The notes: generated by a model not told the origin, from the letters alone. A DNA stretch of 33,450 nt from Desulfobacteraceae bacterium (GCA_013792055.1 VMSQ01000061.1:1-33450); one strand, 5' to 3'; shown: positions 8,078-16,815, counted from the stretch's first letter. Numbers and translations: made by a program.

Positions 8078-9310
8078 CTATGGATTTAATTCCTTTTCCT
8101 GAGGAAAAATTGGCAAATAACGGTATGACAATGCTATTACAATAATGCCGCCTGCAACCGGAAGAATAGTTGTTGCCACTTCCTGCCAGCTGGGGACATA
8201 CAAAAACCAGTTTTCAAATGTCATAACCGGATGGGCCATTACTTGCAGAACCATTACCCAGCGATTAATTAAAACACCAATACAGGCCAGCGATACAGCT
8301 GTAAACAACGCAGTAGAATTACTGCGCCCTTTTGGTGAAAGAAGTATTAGCGCTGGAATAATACCGCCGACAACAATCTCAGCTATAAGGATCCAAATTC
8401 CATAAAATGAATTGTCGGAGTAAAAATCCATAAATGTAAATCCTTTAGAAGGCGCCGTAACTGTAGCCCAGTACCAGGTATCAATAATTTTTGCAATAAT
8501 GTATGTTCCCATCATCCAGCCGGCTATCTTGGCCAGAAGATCTATAACATTTTGTTTGACAAGCTTCTTGCCTGTTATCTTCTCGGTAAGCCTTGTCACA
8601 AAAAGTGTAAAACAAGGTCCAAAGGCTGCCGCCGACCAGGTAAAGAGAAAGAAAGTCCATGGCCAGATAAACAATCCCTCTCTCACTGCAAAAGGACGAC
8701 CGTAAAGTACCCCGGCAACTCCACCAAGCGATCCCTGATGGAAAAAGGAAAGAAAAGCACCAGTCGCTGCAAAAATCGCCATAATTTCATGCATATTATG
8801 GCCTAGATTATGAAAGAATGGAACCTTGTCAATCTGTCGGTTTTCAAGAAGCAGTGGAATATACTCGATAACAAGAACACCAAAATAACATGTAAGACAG
8901 AATGCAACTTCGGTCAGCATAGAATGAACATTTGCATGCCAGAAAATAAACCATCCTCTTAAAGGCTGCCCAACATCAATTCCAAGTATCAACTGTGCTG
9001 AAGCATAGCATACAAACCCTATTACAACCGCGTAATTGATAATATTTTTCAGTTCATCTTTACCGATAATATATCTTAAAAACCCGGTAAAAAAAGCTCC
9101 ACCGCCCAGGGCAATAATCCCAAGGTCAGCCCAGATCCATAGGGCAAACCCATAGGAATCATTCATGTTTGTCTGGTTAAGTCCCTTTATCCAAACAAGT
9201 AACATGGCATAAACACCCCAAAGCACCACAGCACCGACTAAAGCGATCCCTAAGTAAAATTTGCCAATTGAACAGCGTTTAAGCCCCTTGGGTATTAATG
9301 CTGAATCCAT
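8078..9310 (-). CDS. qrcD: Quinone reductase complex, NrfD/PsrC-type membrane subunit QrcD
   Basis: 410 residues, almost all in about ten hydrophobic helices, in the NrfD/PsrC family. Such subunits bind (mena)quinone in the membrane. In Qrc it receives electrons from the periplasmic haem and iron-sulfur subunits and reduces menaquinone. Supporting features are the long helix string beginning about residue 20 (YLGIALVGAVVLWGVYAMLL) and the conserved family stretch FLSFFHQGSLGGVAGVLYG around residues 185-205. It is followed within 12 bases by the small protein gene and preceded by qrcC at 67 bases. Assignment to Qrc rather than another NrfD-type complex rests on the A-B-C-D gene order. Confidence 0.9.
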   Translation of the reverse strand: MDSALIPKGLKRCSIGKFYLGIALVGAVVLWGVYAMLLVWIKGLNQTNMNDSYGFALWIWADLGIIALGGGAFFTGFLRYIIGKDELKNIINYAVVIGFVCYASAQLILGIDVGQPLRGWFIFWHANVHSMLTEVAFCLTCYFGVLVIEYIPLLLENRQIDKVPFFHNLGHNMHEIMAIFAATGAFLSFFHQGSLGGVAGVLYGRPFAVREGLFIWPWTFFLFTWSAAAFGPCFTLFVTRLTEKITGKKLVKQNVIDLLAKIAGWMMGTYIIAKIIDTWYWATVTAPSKGFTFMDFYSDNSFYGIWILIAEIVVGGIIPALILLSPKGRSNSTALFTAVSLACIGVLINRWVMVLQVMAHPVMTFENWFLYVPSWQEVATTILPVAGGIIVIALSYRYLPIFPQEKELNP

Positions 9311-9377
9311 AAGCTATATACTCCTCAAAATTTGCTGTTATTTGTTATTAAAAAATCTTTATATTTCTTAATATATG

Positions 9378-10202
9378 TTAATGCTGCTGGACTGTTCTGT
9401 CTTCGTTTGCAAGATAATTGTCGCCAGCCCGTCGTACCCATTCCTTACTTGAAATATAGTAGACTTTGGGATTTGTACCAAGTCTCTCAAGTAAACGGAA
9501 TGCATTGGGATCACCTGGCCGCCCCCCATGCTTGTTATCAGGCTTAACCATTTGATTAACCTTATGATGAGGATTGTTCAGATCACCGAATGTAATAGCG
9601 CCGGCTGGACATGCCTGAGTACAAGAAGTCTGGTATTCATTCTCTTCGAGCTCTGTTCGCCCTTCCAGGAATGCCTTGTCCATTGCTAATTGATGTCTGT
9701 GGAAACAAAAACTGCATTTCTCTACAATACCTCTCATGCGTGCTGAAACATTCGGGCTCAGATATTTAGTCATTCCTTCCGGCCATACCGGATCCCACCA
9801 GTTAAAATAACGGGCATGATACGGGCATGCTCCCATACAATACCTGCATCCAAAGCACCGGGTATAAATCTGGCTTACAATCCCGGTATCATGGTTATAG
9901 TCTGTTGCGACTGCCGGACAAACAGATACACATGGCGAATGACCATGATATCCCTCACAGTGCATACATGGCCTGGGAAGATAGCAGATATCAGCATCAG
10001 GATAGGATTCCCCGTTTGCCAGCTTATAGACACGCATCCATGTAATGCTGTCAAGCTTGTCTGATTCATCTTCCTTGAAGGGCACATTATTCTCAGCCAT
10101 ACAGGCAACCATGCAGGCCCCACAACCAGTACAATTGTCCAGATTTATGACCATTCCATACTTTTTGGCTTTCTTGTTGTGTTTGCCTTCTTCTTTCATC
10201 AA
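9378..10202 (-). CDS. qrcC: Quinone reductase complex, periplasmic iron-sulfur subunit QrcC
   Basis: 274 residues with several ferredoxin-type clusters: CTGCGACMVAC (about residues 24-34), CMHC...CVSVC (about 79-94), CFGCRYCMGAC (about 115-125) and CSFC...CTQAC further on. This is the four-cluster arrangement of the DmsB/PsrB/NrfC family. In Qrc it carries electrons between the catalytic-type subunit and the membrane subunit. It has no evident signal peptide and is presumably exported with the Tat-signalled QrcB. The gene starts 15 bases after qrcB. Confidence 0.92.
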   Translation of the reverse strand: MMKEEGKHNKKAKKYGMVINLDNCTGCGACMVACMAENNVPFKEDESDKLDSITWMRVYKLANGESYPDADICYLPRPCMHCEGYHGHSPCVSVCPAVATDYNHDTGIVSQIYTRCFGCRYCMGACPYHARYFNWWDPVWPEGMTKYLSPNVSARMRGIVEKCSFCFHRHQLAMDKAFLEGRTELEENEYQTSCTQACPAGAITFGDLNNPHHKVNQMVKPDNKHGGRPGDPNAFRLLERLGTNPKVYYISSKEWVRRAGDNYLANEDRTVQQH

Positions 10203-10217
10203 AACCTCATATTCAAG

Positions 10218-12404
10218 TTATACTTTGGTCAGCCTAGCCCTTATTCCCCAAGCTGCATCAAGACCGGATACTGGATCTTCTGCCGGACCGATGAGTTCGT
10301 TAAAATTACATCCCTTACCAGCAAGGTATTTATCGTAGGCAGTATGGCCCAGTCCCCTTGGCAAAGCTATTATACCGGGCATAATTCCTTCATAAAGATG
10401 TACTTTAACCTTTGCCTTACCTCTTGGAGTATGTAAAGATGCATACCTGCCTTCAGTCAGACCCAACTCTTTACCTGTCTTTGGATTCACCTCAACGCAT
10501 GCAGCTTTGCCATTAAGAACTGTATCCTCTACAGCTTTTATTACAAAGGGCGGATCGCCAATATATCCATTCGCGAGTCTAATGGAGTCATATGGTATGA
10601 GTACAAGAGGATATGATGCTGTGCTGCCTTCAAGACTTACTGGACTAAAGTTGGAAAGTGATTCCATTGCCTTGGGATAAAAATTGAATTCGCCTGAAAC
10701 CGTTTTTGAATTCGAATCCGACCAAAAACCATTTTCCACCAATACATCCCATTTGGCGCCTAATGTTTCCTTAAGGCAGGCTTCATAGCTGTCCCAAGGA
10801 AATGCTTCTGCTATACTACCTCCCAGTGCTTTTGCTATGAGCATTATAGTATCTCCAACATTCTTTGTGCTAAACTGGGGTTTTACGACCGGCCTTGTCA
10901 GACCGATAATGTTTTTTTGCAACCCAGCTGTTGTTGGAACATCCTCATAGCGTTCGAGGCAAACATGATTAGGCAGGATTAAATCGGAATTGCTGGCAGT
11001 TTCATCCATGTATGATGAAAAACTTACAACAAACGGTATGCTATCAAATGCCTTCTTCATTGCTTTACTATCAGGCATTGAATATAAAGGATTTGCACCC
11101 GTAACAAAAAGTGCCTCAAGTGACCCATCTCCAGAATTAACAACCTCAGCCAGGCGGTTTAACAGAGATTTAGCATGGGGATATTCGCTGCCAGCTCCAT
11201 CTACACGTTCTTTTTGCACGCCATTTGTTGCAGTTTCATCCAAATTTACTTCAGGCCATTTAATATAATCAACCTCAGGGACAGCCCAAACACCACCTTG
11301 TTCATTTATATTGCCTACAAGAGCATTTAATGCATGCACTGCCATAAATTCATTAAGGCTGCCCGGTGTGCTTCCCTGCCCTCGGCCACAGATTGCCAAT
11401 GGTTTTGAGGCACTGGCGAATGTCTTAGCCAGTGAAACTATGGAAGCACTATCTATCCCTGTTATTTGTGAAACCTTATCGGTGCTGTACTCGTTTTGTA
11501 CTAACTTCTTGAATGATTCAAAACCAGATGACTGGCTAATCTTTTGGGAATGTTGCGAGTTAGTTATAATTACATTTGCAAGACCTAATGCTAAGGCTGC
11601 TTCAGTGCCGGGCTTTATTGGAATCCATTTATCGGATTTTGCTGCTGTATTTGACAGGCGAGGTTCAATCTGAACGACTTTTTTGCCATTGGCTTTCCAA
11701 GTACTGTTGGCTTTAAACATACGCACCGGCGAGCCCCATCCATCAATTATCCCGCTTCCAAAGCTTAATATAAAATCAGCATTCTCGGCATCAAATCCGG
11801 CCTGAGCATTTACTCCCTGCATAAGTTGCAGTGTCATCTTGTATGAGTCTTGCATGGAGGGCATAGTCATAAAATTGGGTGAACCATATGCTGTCAGAAA
11901 TCTTTTAAAAAGATTGGGTATAGTCCCGCTATCTGCATTAACAATAGAGCCGACTGAATGAGATTCGCCTTTTGATCTTATCTCAGAAAGCTTTTTTGCA
12001 ACCTCAGAGATAGCTTCATCCCAGGATATTTTTTCCCATTTTCCTTCGCCTCTTTTCCCCACTCTTTTTAATGGAGACTTTACACGTGTTGGGCTATAAA
12101 GTAACTGATGTCCCGATAAACCCAGCACACATATCCCGCCGGCGTTTACCGGATATCCTTTCATGCCCTCTATCTTAACAACGCGGTCATCAACTTTGCG
12201 AACACTAATACCGCAACCACCTGGGCAGAGAGTGCAGACCGAATTAACATAACTGTATTCACCATCCGGCGGAACAGGAGTCCACGGCCAATTCTGCGAC
12301 CATATAGATGCATCATCCATAAGTTTCCAGGGCAATGGCGTAATAGCTGTACCCGCCGCACCACCAATTATAAATGACAAGAAACTTCTTCTGCCTACTT
12401 TCAT
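10218..12404 (-). CDS. qrcB: Quinone reductase complex, molybdopterin-oxidoreductase-like subunit QrcB
   Basis: 728 residues. It begins with a twin-arginine signal (GRRSFLSFIIGGAAG), so it is exported folded to the periplasm. A [4Fe-4S] motif CTLCPGGCG...GGICVLG lies near residues 57-95, followed by the molybdopterin-oxidoreductase fold (for example LSFGSGIIDGWGSPVRMFKA and CGRGQGSTPG). In characterised Qrc this subunit belongs to the molybdopterin family but contains no molybdenum, serving as scaffold for electron transfer; whether that holds here cannot be seen. The start codon has an AGGGG site. It sits between qrcA and qrcC with gaps of 52 and 15 bases. Confidence 0.92.
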   Translation of the reverse strand: MKVGRRSFLSFIIGGAAGTAITPLPWKLMDDASIWSQNWPWTPVPPDGEYSYVNSVCTLCPGGCGISVRKVDDRVVKIEGMKGYPVNAGGICVLGLSGHQLLYSPTRVKSPLKRVGKRGEGKWEKISWDEAISEVAKKLSEIRSKGESHSVGSIVNADSGTIPNLFKRFLTAYGSPNFMTMPSMQDSYKMTLQLMQGVNAQAGFDAENADFILSFGSGIIDGWGSPVRMFKANSTWKANGKKVVQIEPRLSNTAAKSDKWIPIKPGTEAALALGLANVIITNSQHSQKISQSSGFESFKKLVQNEYSTDKVSQITGIDSASIVSLAKTFASASKPLAICGRGQGSTPGSLNEFMAVHALNALVGNINEQGGVWAVPEVDYIKWPEVNLDETATNGVQKERVDGAGSEYPHAKSLLNRLAEVVNSGDGSLEALFVTGANPLYSMPDSKAMKKAFDSIPFVVSFSSYMDETASNSDLILPNHVCLERYEDVPTTAGLQKNIIGLTRPVVKPQFSTKNVGDTIMLIAKALGGSIAEAFPWDSYEACLKETLGAKWDVLVENGFWSDSNSKTVSGEFNFYPKAMESLSNFSPVSLEGSTASYPLVLIPYDSIRLANGYIGDPPFVIKAVEDTVLNGKAACVEVNPKTGKELGLTEGRYASLHTPRGKAKVKVHLYEGIMPGIIALPRGLGHTAYDKYLAGKGCNFNELIGPAEDPVSGLDAAWGIRARLTKV

Positions 12405-12456
12405 AGATTCTACCCCTTACAATGTGTAGCTCTTAAACTAATCGGCTTTAAAGTTT

Positions 12457-13179
12457 TTACTTATGGCATACAAAACACGCCTCTTTAACTGTCTTAATAC
12501 TTGCTTGATTGCCGGTCTGTTTCTCATAAGGTAATGGAGCCCAGTTTAATGGCCATGGGAGTGTCTCAACATCTGTTTTGATTTCCTTTGTAGCATGACA
12601 TTCAGCACAATCATCCATCTTCATACGGTCCCATGTATTACTCTTTAAACCAGAAATGTTTTTCCCCCAGATATCCCGGCTGTAACCTGTAATTCTGTTT
12701 TCTTCATAAACTCTTGAATGTTCGGATTCGCCAATGTGTTCATGGCATGTACTGCACTCCATCTCCGCCTTTTTGACATGGGCTGCATGTGAAAAGAATA
12801 CGCAGTCCGGCTGTCTTGCATATACCAGCCATGGAACCTCTCTGCCATTTGCCACATAGTCATTAACAAATTTTATTTCGTTAGGATTTTCTCCCTGAAC
12901 ATCCCCATGACATTCAACGCACTGCGCAAGTTTTGGAACTCCAGAAAAACTTCCATCCTCACGGAAGAAATGGCAGCTTTCACATCCCTCATCCACAGCT
13001 TCAACATGAAGTACATGGTTAAAATCTATGGGCTGTTTTTTCTGGGAATAGAGAAGCTTAGGGAATATCACCCATCCTAAAACAAGACTTGCAGCAAGCC
13101 CAAGAATGAAAAAAAGGATAATTGGCCCGGCAGCCCCGTCAGCGGAAACTTCTTTAGCTTTATCATCTTGTGTACTCAT
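12457..13179 (-). CDS. qrcA: Quinone reductase complex, multihaem cytochrome c subunit QrcA
   Basis: 240 residues. An N-terminal membrane anchor (about residues 18-42, GPIILFFILGLAASLVLGWV) precedes a periplasmic domain with five canonical haem-binding motifs: CESCH, CVECH, CSTCH, CAECH and CFVCH. A sixth cysteine-histidine pair, CVFFSH, occurs at the place where another haem might sit. Family members are described as hexahaem, so this sixth site may be non-standard or lost. In the complex QrcA takes electrons from periplasmic cytochrome c3. It is the first qrc gene, with GGAG five bases before the ATG, and follows the ccsBA haem-attachment genes, which its product requires. Confidence 0.92.
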   Translation of the reverse strand: MSTQDDKAKEVSADGAAGPIILFFILGLAASLVLGWVIFPKLLYSQKKQPIDFNHVLHVEAVDEGCESCHFFREDGSFSGVPKLAQCVECHGDVQGENPNEIKFVNDYVANGREVPWLVYARQPDCVFFSHAAHVKKAEMECSTCHEHIGESEHSRVYEENRITGYSRDIWGKNISGLKSNTWDRMKMDDCAECHATKEIKTDVETLPWPLNWAPLPYEKQTGNQASIKTVKEACFVCHK

Positions 13180-13324
13180 GAAAACTCCGTCAAGCTTGGT
13201 TGATGTTTGAACAGAATCTAAAACTCCAATACCCTTAACATATAAACAACAAAAAATATTCTTTACTAAAATGCGGTAGAAAATAAACTGCTAAAGATAT
13301 TTAAGTAGGAAAATAATTTTAATT

Positions 13325-13353
13325 TCATTACCTTTAGATTTCATTTTTGTCAA
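13325..13353 (-). promoter_or_regulatory. Weak candidate promoter for the qrc operon
   Basis: On the minus strand a perfect TTGACA (13348-13353) is followed after 17 bases by TAATGA (13325-13330), a poor -10. It lies about 145 bases upstream of qrcA in an AT-rich gap. Read-through from ccsBA is an alternative. Confidence 0.3.
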
Positions 13354-13433
13354 GTAAAATTATTGCATTTGGAAATAGTTAAAGAAGATTTAAAATGTTT
13401 TCGATGCTGTTATTCCTGGATATAACTATAAAT

Positions 13434-13454
13434 CATGAACCATGAACCTTGAAC
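13434..13454. repeat. Short 7-bp tandem repeat
   Basis: Three head-to-tail heptamers (CATGAAC, CATGAAC, CTTGAAC) lie in the ccsA-qrcA gap, 18 bases past the ccsA stop. A different heptamer array occurs at 32114-32137. Confidence 0.75.
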
Positions 13455-13471
13455 CTTTATTATTTATTTTT

Positions 13472-14308
13472 TCACTGAGCATAACTGTGCAAACCCGGCA
13501 GAAGATTCACACCAAAATATGTAAACATAACAGCCAAAAAACCTATAATAGAAACATATGCAATCCTTTTACCATGCCAACCCCGCATCATTCTGGCATG
13601 TAATAATGTTGCATAAATAAACCAGGTAATTAATGACCATGTTTCTTTAGGATCCCATGACCAGTAGCTCCCCCAGGCGGAGTTAGCCCAAACAGCTCCT
13701 GTTATTATTCCAATAGACAAAAATAAAAAACCAAATGTCACCATTTGATGTGTCAGATTATCCAGGACCGACAGCTCGGGGAAATGTGAAAGCAAATAGC
13801 TTTCCCCGTCCTTATCCCTCTGCTTAAAAAGATACATCAAGCTTATGCCAAAAGCTATAGCAAAAGCAGCATAGCCAAGGAAACAAGCCATAACATGAGC
13901 AATAAGCCAGTTGCTTTTTAATGCAGGGATTAAAGGCTGTATCTGATCTCTTATATTGGGAGAAAGGGAAGCATAAGCTATGGAAAGAAATACAATAGGC
14001 ATAGCAAAAGCCCCTATTATTCTATTTTTATAAGTTCGCTCAATTACAAGGTAAATAACAGCTATGGTGCAGGAAAAAAAGACCAGGGATTCATACATAT
14101 TTGATAAGGGTGCATGCCCGATGCCAAGCTTATAAGACTCAACCCATCGCATAATAATACCGGCAGCATTGCCCATGGCGCCCAAAAAAGCTGTCCAGGT
14201 CGCCAGCAAGCCGGGAAGCGTTTTTTTGAAGATCCACGAAGAAATATATAATATTGCCGCCAGCCCGTAAACAAATGTTACAACCGATAACAAATTTGAA
14301 CTATCCAT
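13472..14308 (-). CDS. ccsA: Cytochrome c biogenesis protein CcsA (system II haem handling)
   Basis: 278 residues with about eight membrane helices. The tryptophan-rich WWD haem-handling motif is present as WGSYWSWDPKETW near residues 210-222. Histidines HAPLSNMYESL (about 64-75) and LLHARMMRGWHG (about 237-248) correspond to the conserved haem-ligand positions of the family. With CcsB/ResB it transports haem and attaches it to CxxCH motifs on the outer face of the membrane. An AAGGA site lies about 9 bases before the ATG. It follows ccsB after an 84-base gap filled by a repeat, and precedes qrcA. Confidence 0.95.
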   Translation of the reverse strand: MDSSNLLSVVTFVYGLAAILYISSWIFKKTLPGLLATWTAFLGAMGNAAGIIMRWVESYKLGIGHAPLSNMYESLVFFSCTIAVIYLVIERTYKNRIIGAFAMPIVFLSIAYASLSPNIRDQIQPLIPALKSNWLIAHVMACFLGYAAFAIAFGISLMYLFKQRDKDGESYLLSHFPELSVLDNLTHQMVTFGFLFLSIGIITGAVWANSAWGSYWSWDPKETWSLITWFIYATLLHARMMRGWHGKRIAYVSIIGFLAVMFTYFGVNLLPGLHSYAQ

Positions 14309-14324
14309 GTTTTATGTCCTTTTT

Positions 14325-14392
14325 AGCTTCGCTCCGCAATTGGTCGAGTGGTCGAGTATTTTCCCACTCGACTAATTTCCTGCTCGACTATG
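14325..14392. repeat. GTCGAGT-type repeat between ccsB and ccsA
   Basis: AGCTTCGCTCCGCAATTGG is followed by two GGTCGAGT units (14342-14357), then CCACTCGACTA and GCTCGACTA, giving inverted GTCGAG/CTCGAC pairs that can fold. The left part matches, in inverse orientation, the repeat at 33273-33374 (CAATTG, GCGAAGCG and GGTCGAGT/CTCGACC units). It fills almost the whole gap. Confidence 0.75.
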
Positions 14393-15760
14393 CTACAGCC
14401 TGGCAAGGTTCTGTGAAAGCCTTTTTACCCTGGCCTGCATTCCCAGTTTATTCTTATTTGCGGTACCTGCCACAATTACCTTATAGTTATTTCCACTTTT
14501 CGCAATCTCAATACAAAGCCTCTGATGTGACATGAAAAAAGTACCAAAACAGCCGATAATCATCACTATGAATCCTGAGTAAACAACCAGGACGCCAGGA
14601 TCGCTTGTAACCTGAAGCCCGGTATAATGTCTATTATCGTACTCAGTTACTGAAAAAATAAAATCTCCTTTTCTCATCTTATCAAAGCTATCAAAATGCA
14701 AAGGCAGTATTATGTTAATAGAATTTCCGTCTTTTTTGTTAAGAATTCCGATAAAAGTTTCACCAAGACTAAGGCTTTTGTAATTAAATGAATCCCTATA
14801 ATCCTTAATAACAAGAGTCCCCATTCCCTCAGGAATTTCAATAGGCTGCCCTATTTTTGCCGTTTTCTTATATGCCATACCGGTTTCCCGGCTCACGATA
14901 TTTAATGTAATTTTCTCTGGAGGAAGCATTCCATAACTTGACTGGAATAAATTTATCCCTTTATAACGAAGAGGATCATTAACAATAATATCCTCCTTTA
15001 AAACAGATTTTCCATCTTCTATAATAGATAAGGTTGAGCGGAATTCTTTTGGTGCTCCTGTTTCATAAAAGCTCACACTGAAATCATCACACCGTATTCC
15101 AAAATCCAAATTATGTATTTGTCCGGTTTTTCTTAATTCAATACTATTTACTGTCTCCCCTTCTGGAATGTTAACAAACCCTTCAAACCCAAAGATGGAA
15201 CCTGTAAGAGCACCTATCAAAAGTAGAATGATGCTGAAATGTACAGCGTAAACGCCAAGACGAGTCCAGCGTCCTTTTTCGGCAAAAATAAAAAATCCCT
15301 TATCTGTCTGCTCTACTCTGCAATAACTAAATTTTTTAGAAGCAATATCCTCACATTTCTTCTTGAGTTCCTTAATGGGACGTTTGGATGTGAATTCCTC
15401 TTTAGTAGAAAGGCTTCTGAACTTTGCGACACTAAATGGCGGGATTTTGACGAATACTATCTTCCATGTAGTAGAAAACCTGTTTAAAGAACAAATAATA
15501 ACATTAATGGTCAGCATAAGAAGTAAAAGCTGAAACCACCATGAATGGTACATATCAAAAATGTTTAAAACTGAAAGAATTTTGTAAAAAAATTCTCCAT
15601 ACTCATGAAAGTAAGCGGCAGGGCTTTGATTCTGGGGAATAAACGTTCCAACCATAGAAGTTACAGCTAATGACAGCAAAAGAACAACTGTAAGTCTAAT
15701 GGACGCAAAAAAATTCCATAATCTGCTAAAAAAATCTGCAGATTCATTCTCTTTCTTCAT
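14393..15760 (-). CDS. ccsB: Cytochrome c biogenesis protein CcsB/Ccs1 (ResB family)
   Basis: 455 residues in the ResB family. Three N-terminal helices (about 20-40, 70-95 and 165-190) are followed by a large periplasmic domain (about 195-405, with DPLRYKGINLFQSSYG, typical of the family), and a final helix near 410-430 (VLVVYSGFIVMIIGCFGTFF). It is the partner of CcsA in system II cytochrome c maturation. The gene starts 10 bases after the acidic hypothetical gene, so the two are probably in one transcript. Confidence 0.93.
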   Translation of the reverse strand: MKKENESADFFSRLWNFFASIRLTVVLLLSLAVTSMVGTFIPQNQSPAAYFHEYGEFFYKILSVLNIFDMYHSWWFQLLLLMLTINVIICSLNRFSTTWKIVFVKIPPFSVAKFRSLSTKEEFTSKRPIKELKKKCEDIASKKFSYCRVEQTDKGFFIFAEKGRWTRLGVYAVHFSIILLLIGALTGSIFGFEGFVNIPEGETVNSIELRKTGQIHNLDFGIRCDDFSVSFYETGAPKEFRSTLSIIEDGKSVLKEDIIVNDPLRYKGINLFQSSYGMLPPEKITLNIVSRETGMAYKKTAKIGQPIEIPEGMGTLVIKDYRDSFNYKSLSLGETFIGILNKKDGNSINIILPLHFDSFDKMRKGDFIFSVTEYDNRHYTGLQVTSDPGVLVVYSGFIVMIIGCFGTFFMSHQRLCIEIAKSGNNYKVIVAGTANKNKLGMQARVKRLSQNLARL

Positions 15761-15770
15761 TATTTATCCT

Positions 15771-16250
15771 TTATTCATCAATATCAAAGGACTCATCATC
15801 CTCTGCAATTAATGGAGTTCCTTTAACTAAATCCACGTCATCAAATTCTTCCTCAAAATCATCTTCAAGCAATTCATCAATCTCTTTAGATTCTTTAATC
15901 TCTTTAGATTCTTTTTTTATATCTTTAAAAGACTCCGGCTCTTTTTTCTTCTTTGTTAATAAATCAAGATCATCAAACAAAAGTTCTATGGATTGCTTTT
16001 TTTCTTCGGACATTGTAATAACCGACTCAGCTATTTTATCGGCATATAAACTTGGAGGATATAATTTTTCGGTTCTTAATACAGAAATTAGTGCTTTCTT
16101 TCCTTTTTTTATAGCGGATTTAATAGACTCAACATCATATTTTTCCTCTCTGAGCAACAATAAGACTTTTGTATCATCTAATTCTGCAAATTCTTTGATT
16201 ATCAACTCTCTTTGATCATCGTTGTTAAAAATAAGATATTTTTGTTTCAT
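15771..16250 (-). CDS. Conserved-looking acidic hypothetical protein upstream of ccsBA
   Basis: 159 residues; I do not recognise the family. The first ~95 residues look folded, with alternating helices (MKQKYLIFNNDDQRELIIKE, REEKYDVESIKSAIKKGKKA). A short repetitive lysine/glutamate segment follows (IKKESKEIKESKEIDEL), then a very acidic tail rich in D and E (about 125-159). There is no signal peptide or membrane helix, so it is probably cytoplasmic. It is the first gene of the transcript leading to ccsB (10-base gap). A role linked to haem attachment is possible from position only. Confidence 0.7.
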   Translation of the reverse strand: MKQKYLIFNNDDQRELIIKEFAELDDTKVLLLLREEKYDVESIKSAIKKGKKALISVLRTEKLYPPSLYADKIAESVITMSEEKKQSIELLFDDLDLLTKKKKEPESFKDIKKESKEIKESKEIDELLEDDFEEEFDDVDLVKGTPLIAEDDESFDIDE

Positions 16251-16392
16251 GACTTGTTTCCCTCAATACCTTAAATATAAGAAATTTATTTTTAAAAACC
16301 CTTTAAGCTTTTTACTAAATCTCAAATTTTTCTGGAAATCACAATACAACAAAGAAGTCAATATCTATGGTTAATAATAACAATAAAAAATA

Positions 16393-16421
16393 TTGACCTG
16401 AATTCTGCAAAATGATATTTA
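16393..16421 (+). promoter_or_regulatory. Promoter of the tRNA-Ser genes
   Basis: TTGACC (16393-16398), a 17-base spacer and TATTTA (16416-16421), ending 13 bases before the first tRNA. Position and spacing are right for a sigma-70 promoter. Confidence 0.6.
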
Positions 16422-16434
16422 GAATTTTTTATTT

Positions 16435-16522
16435 GGAGGGATGGCCGAGTGGCTTAAGGCGGCGGTCTTGAAAACCGTTGAGTGTCAAAGCTCCGTGGGT
16501 TCAAATCCTACTCCCTCCGCCA
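16435..16522 (+). tRNA. tRNA-Ser, anticodon TGA
   Basis: The acceptor stem GGAGGGA (16435-16441) pairs with TCCCTCC (16512-16518), followed by G and an encoded CCA. The anticodon stem-loop CGGTCTTGAAAACCG shows anticodon TGA (reads UCN codons). A long variable arm and the TTCAAATCC T-loop confirm a class II serine tRNA of 88 nt. Confidence 0.95.
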
Positions 16523-16537
16523 ATTTAAACTGATTTG

Positions 16538-16704
16538 AAGACACCTTTGAAAAATGTTTCCCGCTTGCAGCGGGATTCAAGTTCAAGGAAGGCGATCCCG
16601 CTGCAAGCGGGATTAAATGCAGGAATACATTGAGTATTTCGAGGCTTAAAATTTGAGCCTGACGCCTAAATTGGACAAAAGGGGACGTTTTGCAAAGGTG
16701 TCTT
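16538..16704. mobile_element. TIR-bounded element (MITE-like) between two tRNA-Ser genes
   Basis: Perfect 12-bp inverted ends AAGACACCTTTG (16538-16549) and CAAAGGTGTCTT (16693-16704) extend imperfectly inward for about 12 more bases (ATGTTTCCC against GGGGACGTTTTG). Inside are two strong palindromes, CCCGCT-TGC-AGCGGG (16560-16574) and ATCCCGC-TGCAA-GCGGGAT (16595-16613). The 167-bp unit has no coding capacity. Its right end touches the first base of the second tRNA. No clear target duplication is seen, so a folded spacer in a tRNA precursor is an alternative. Confidence 0.6.
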
Positions 16705-16797
16705 GGAGAGATGGCCGAGCTGGCTGAAGGCGCTCGCCTGCTAAGCGAGTGTGGGGTGAAAACTCCACCGAGGGTTCGAATCCCTCTCTCTCCGCCA
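16705..16797 (+). tRNA. tRNA-Ser, anticodon GCT
   Basis: The acceptor stem GGAGAGA (16705-16711) pairs with TCTCTCC (16787-16793), followed by G and an encoded CCA. The anticodon loop CTCGCCTGCTAAGCGAG gives GCT (reads AGC/AGU). The long variable arm (GTGGGGTGAAAACTCCAC) and GGTTCGAATCC T-arm are typical. Length is 93 nt. Confidence 0.96.
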
Positions 16798-16815
16798 ATT
16801 TTATTATACAGGAAT

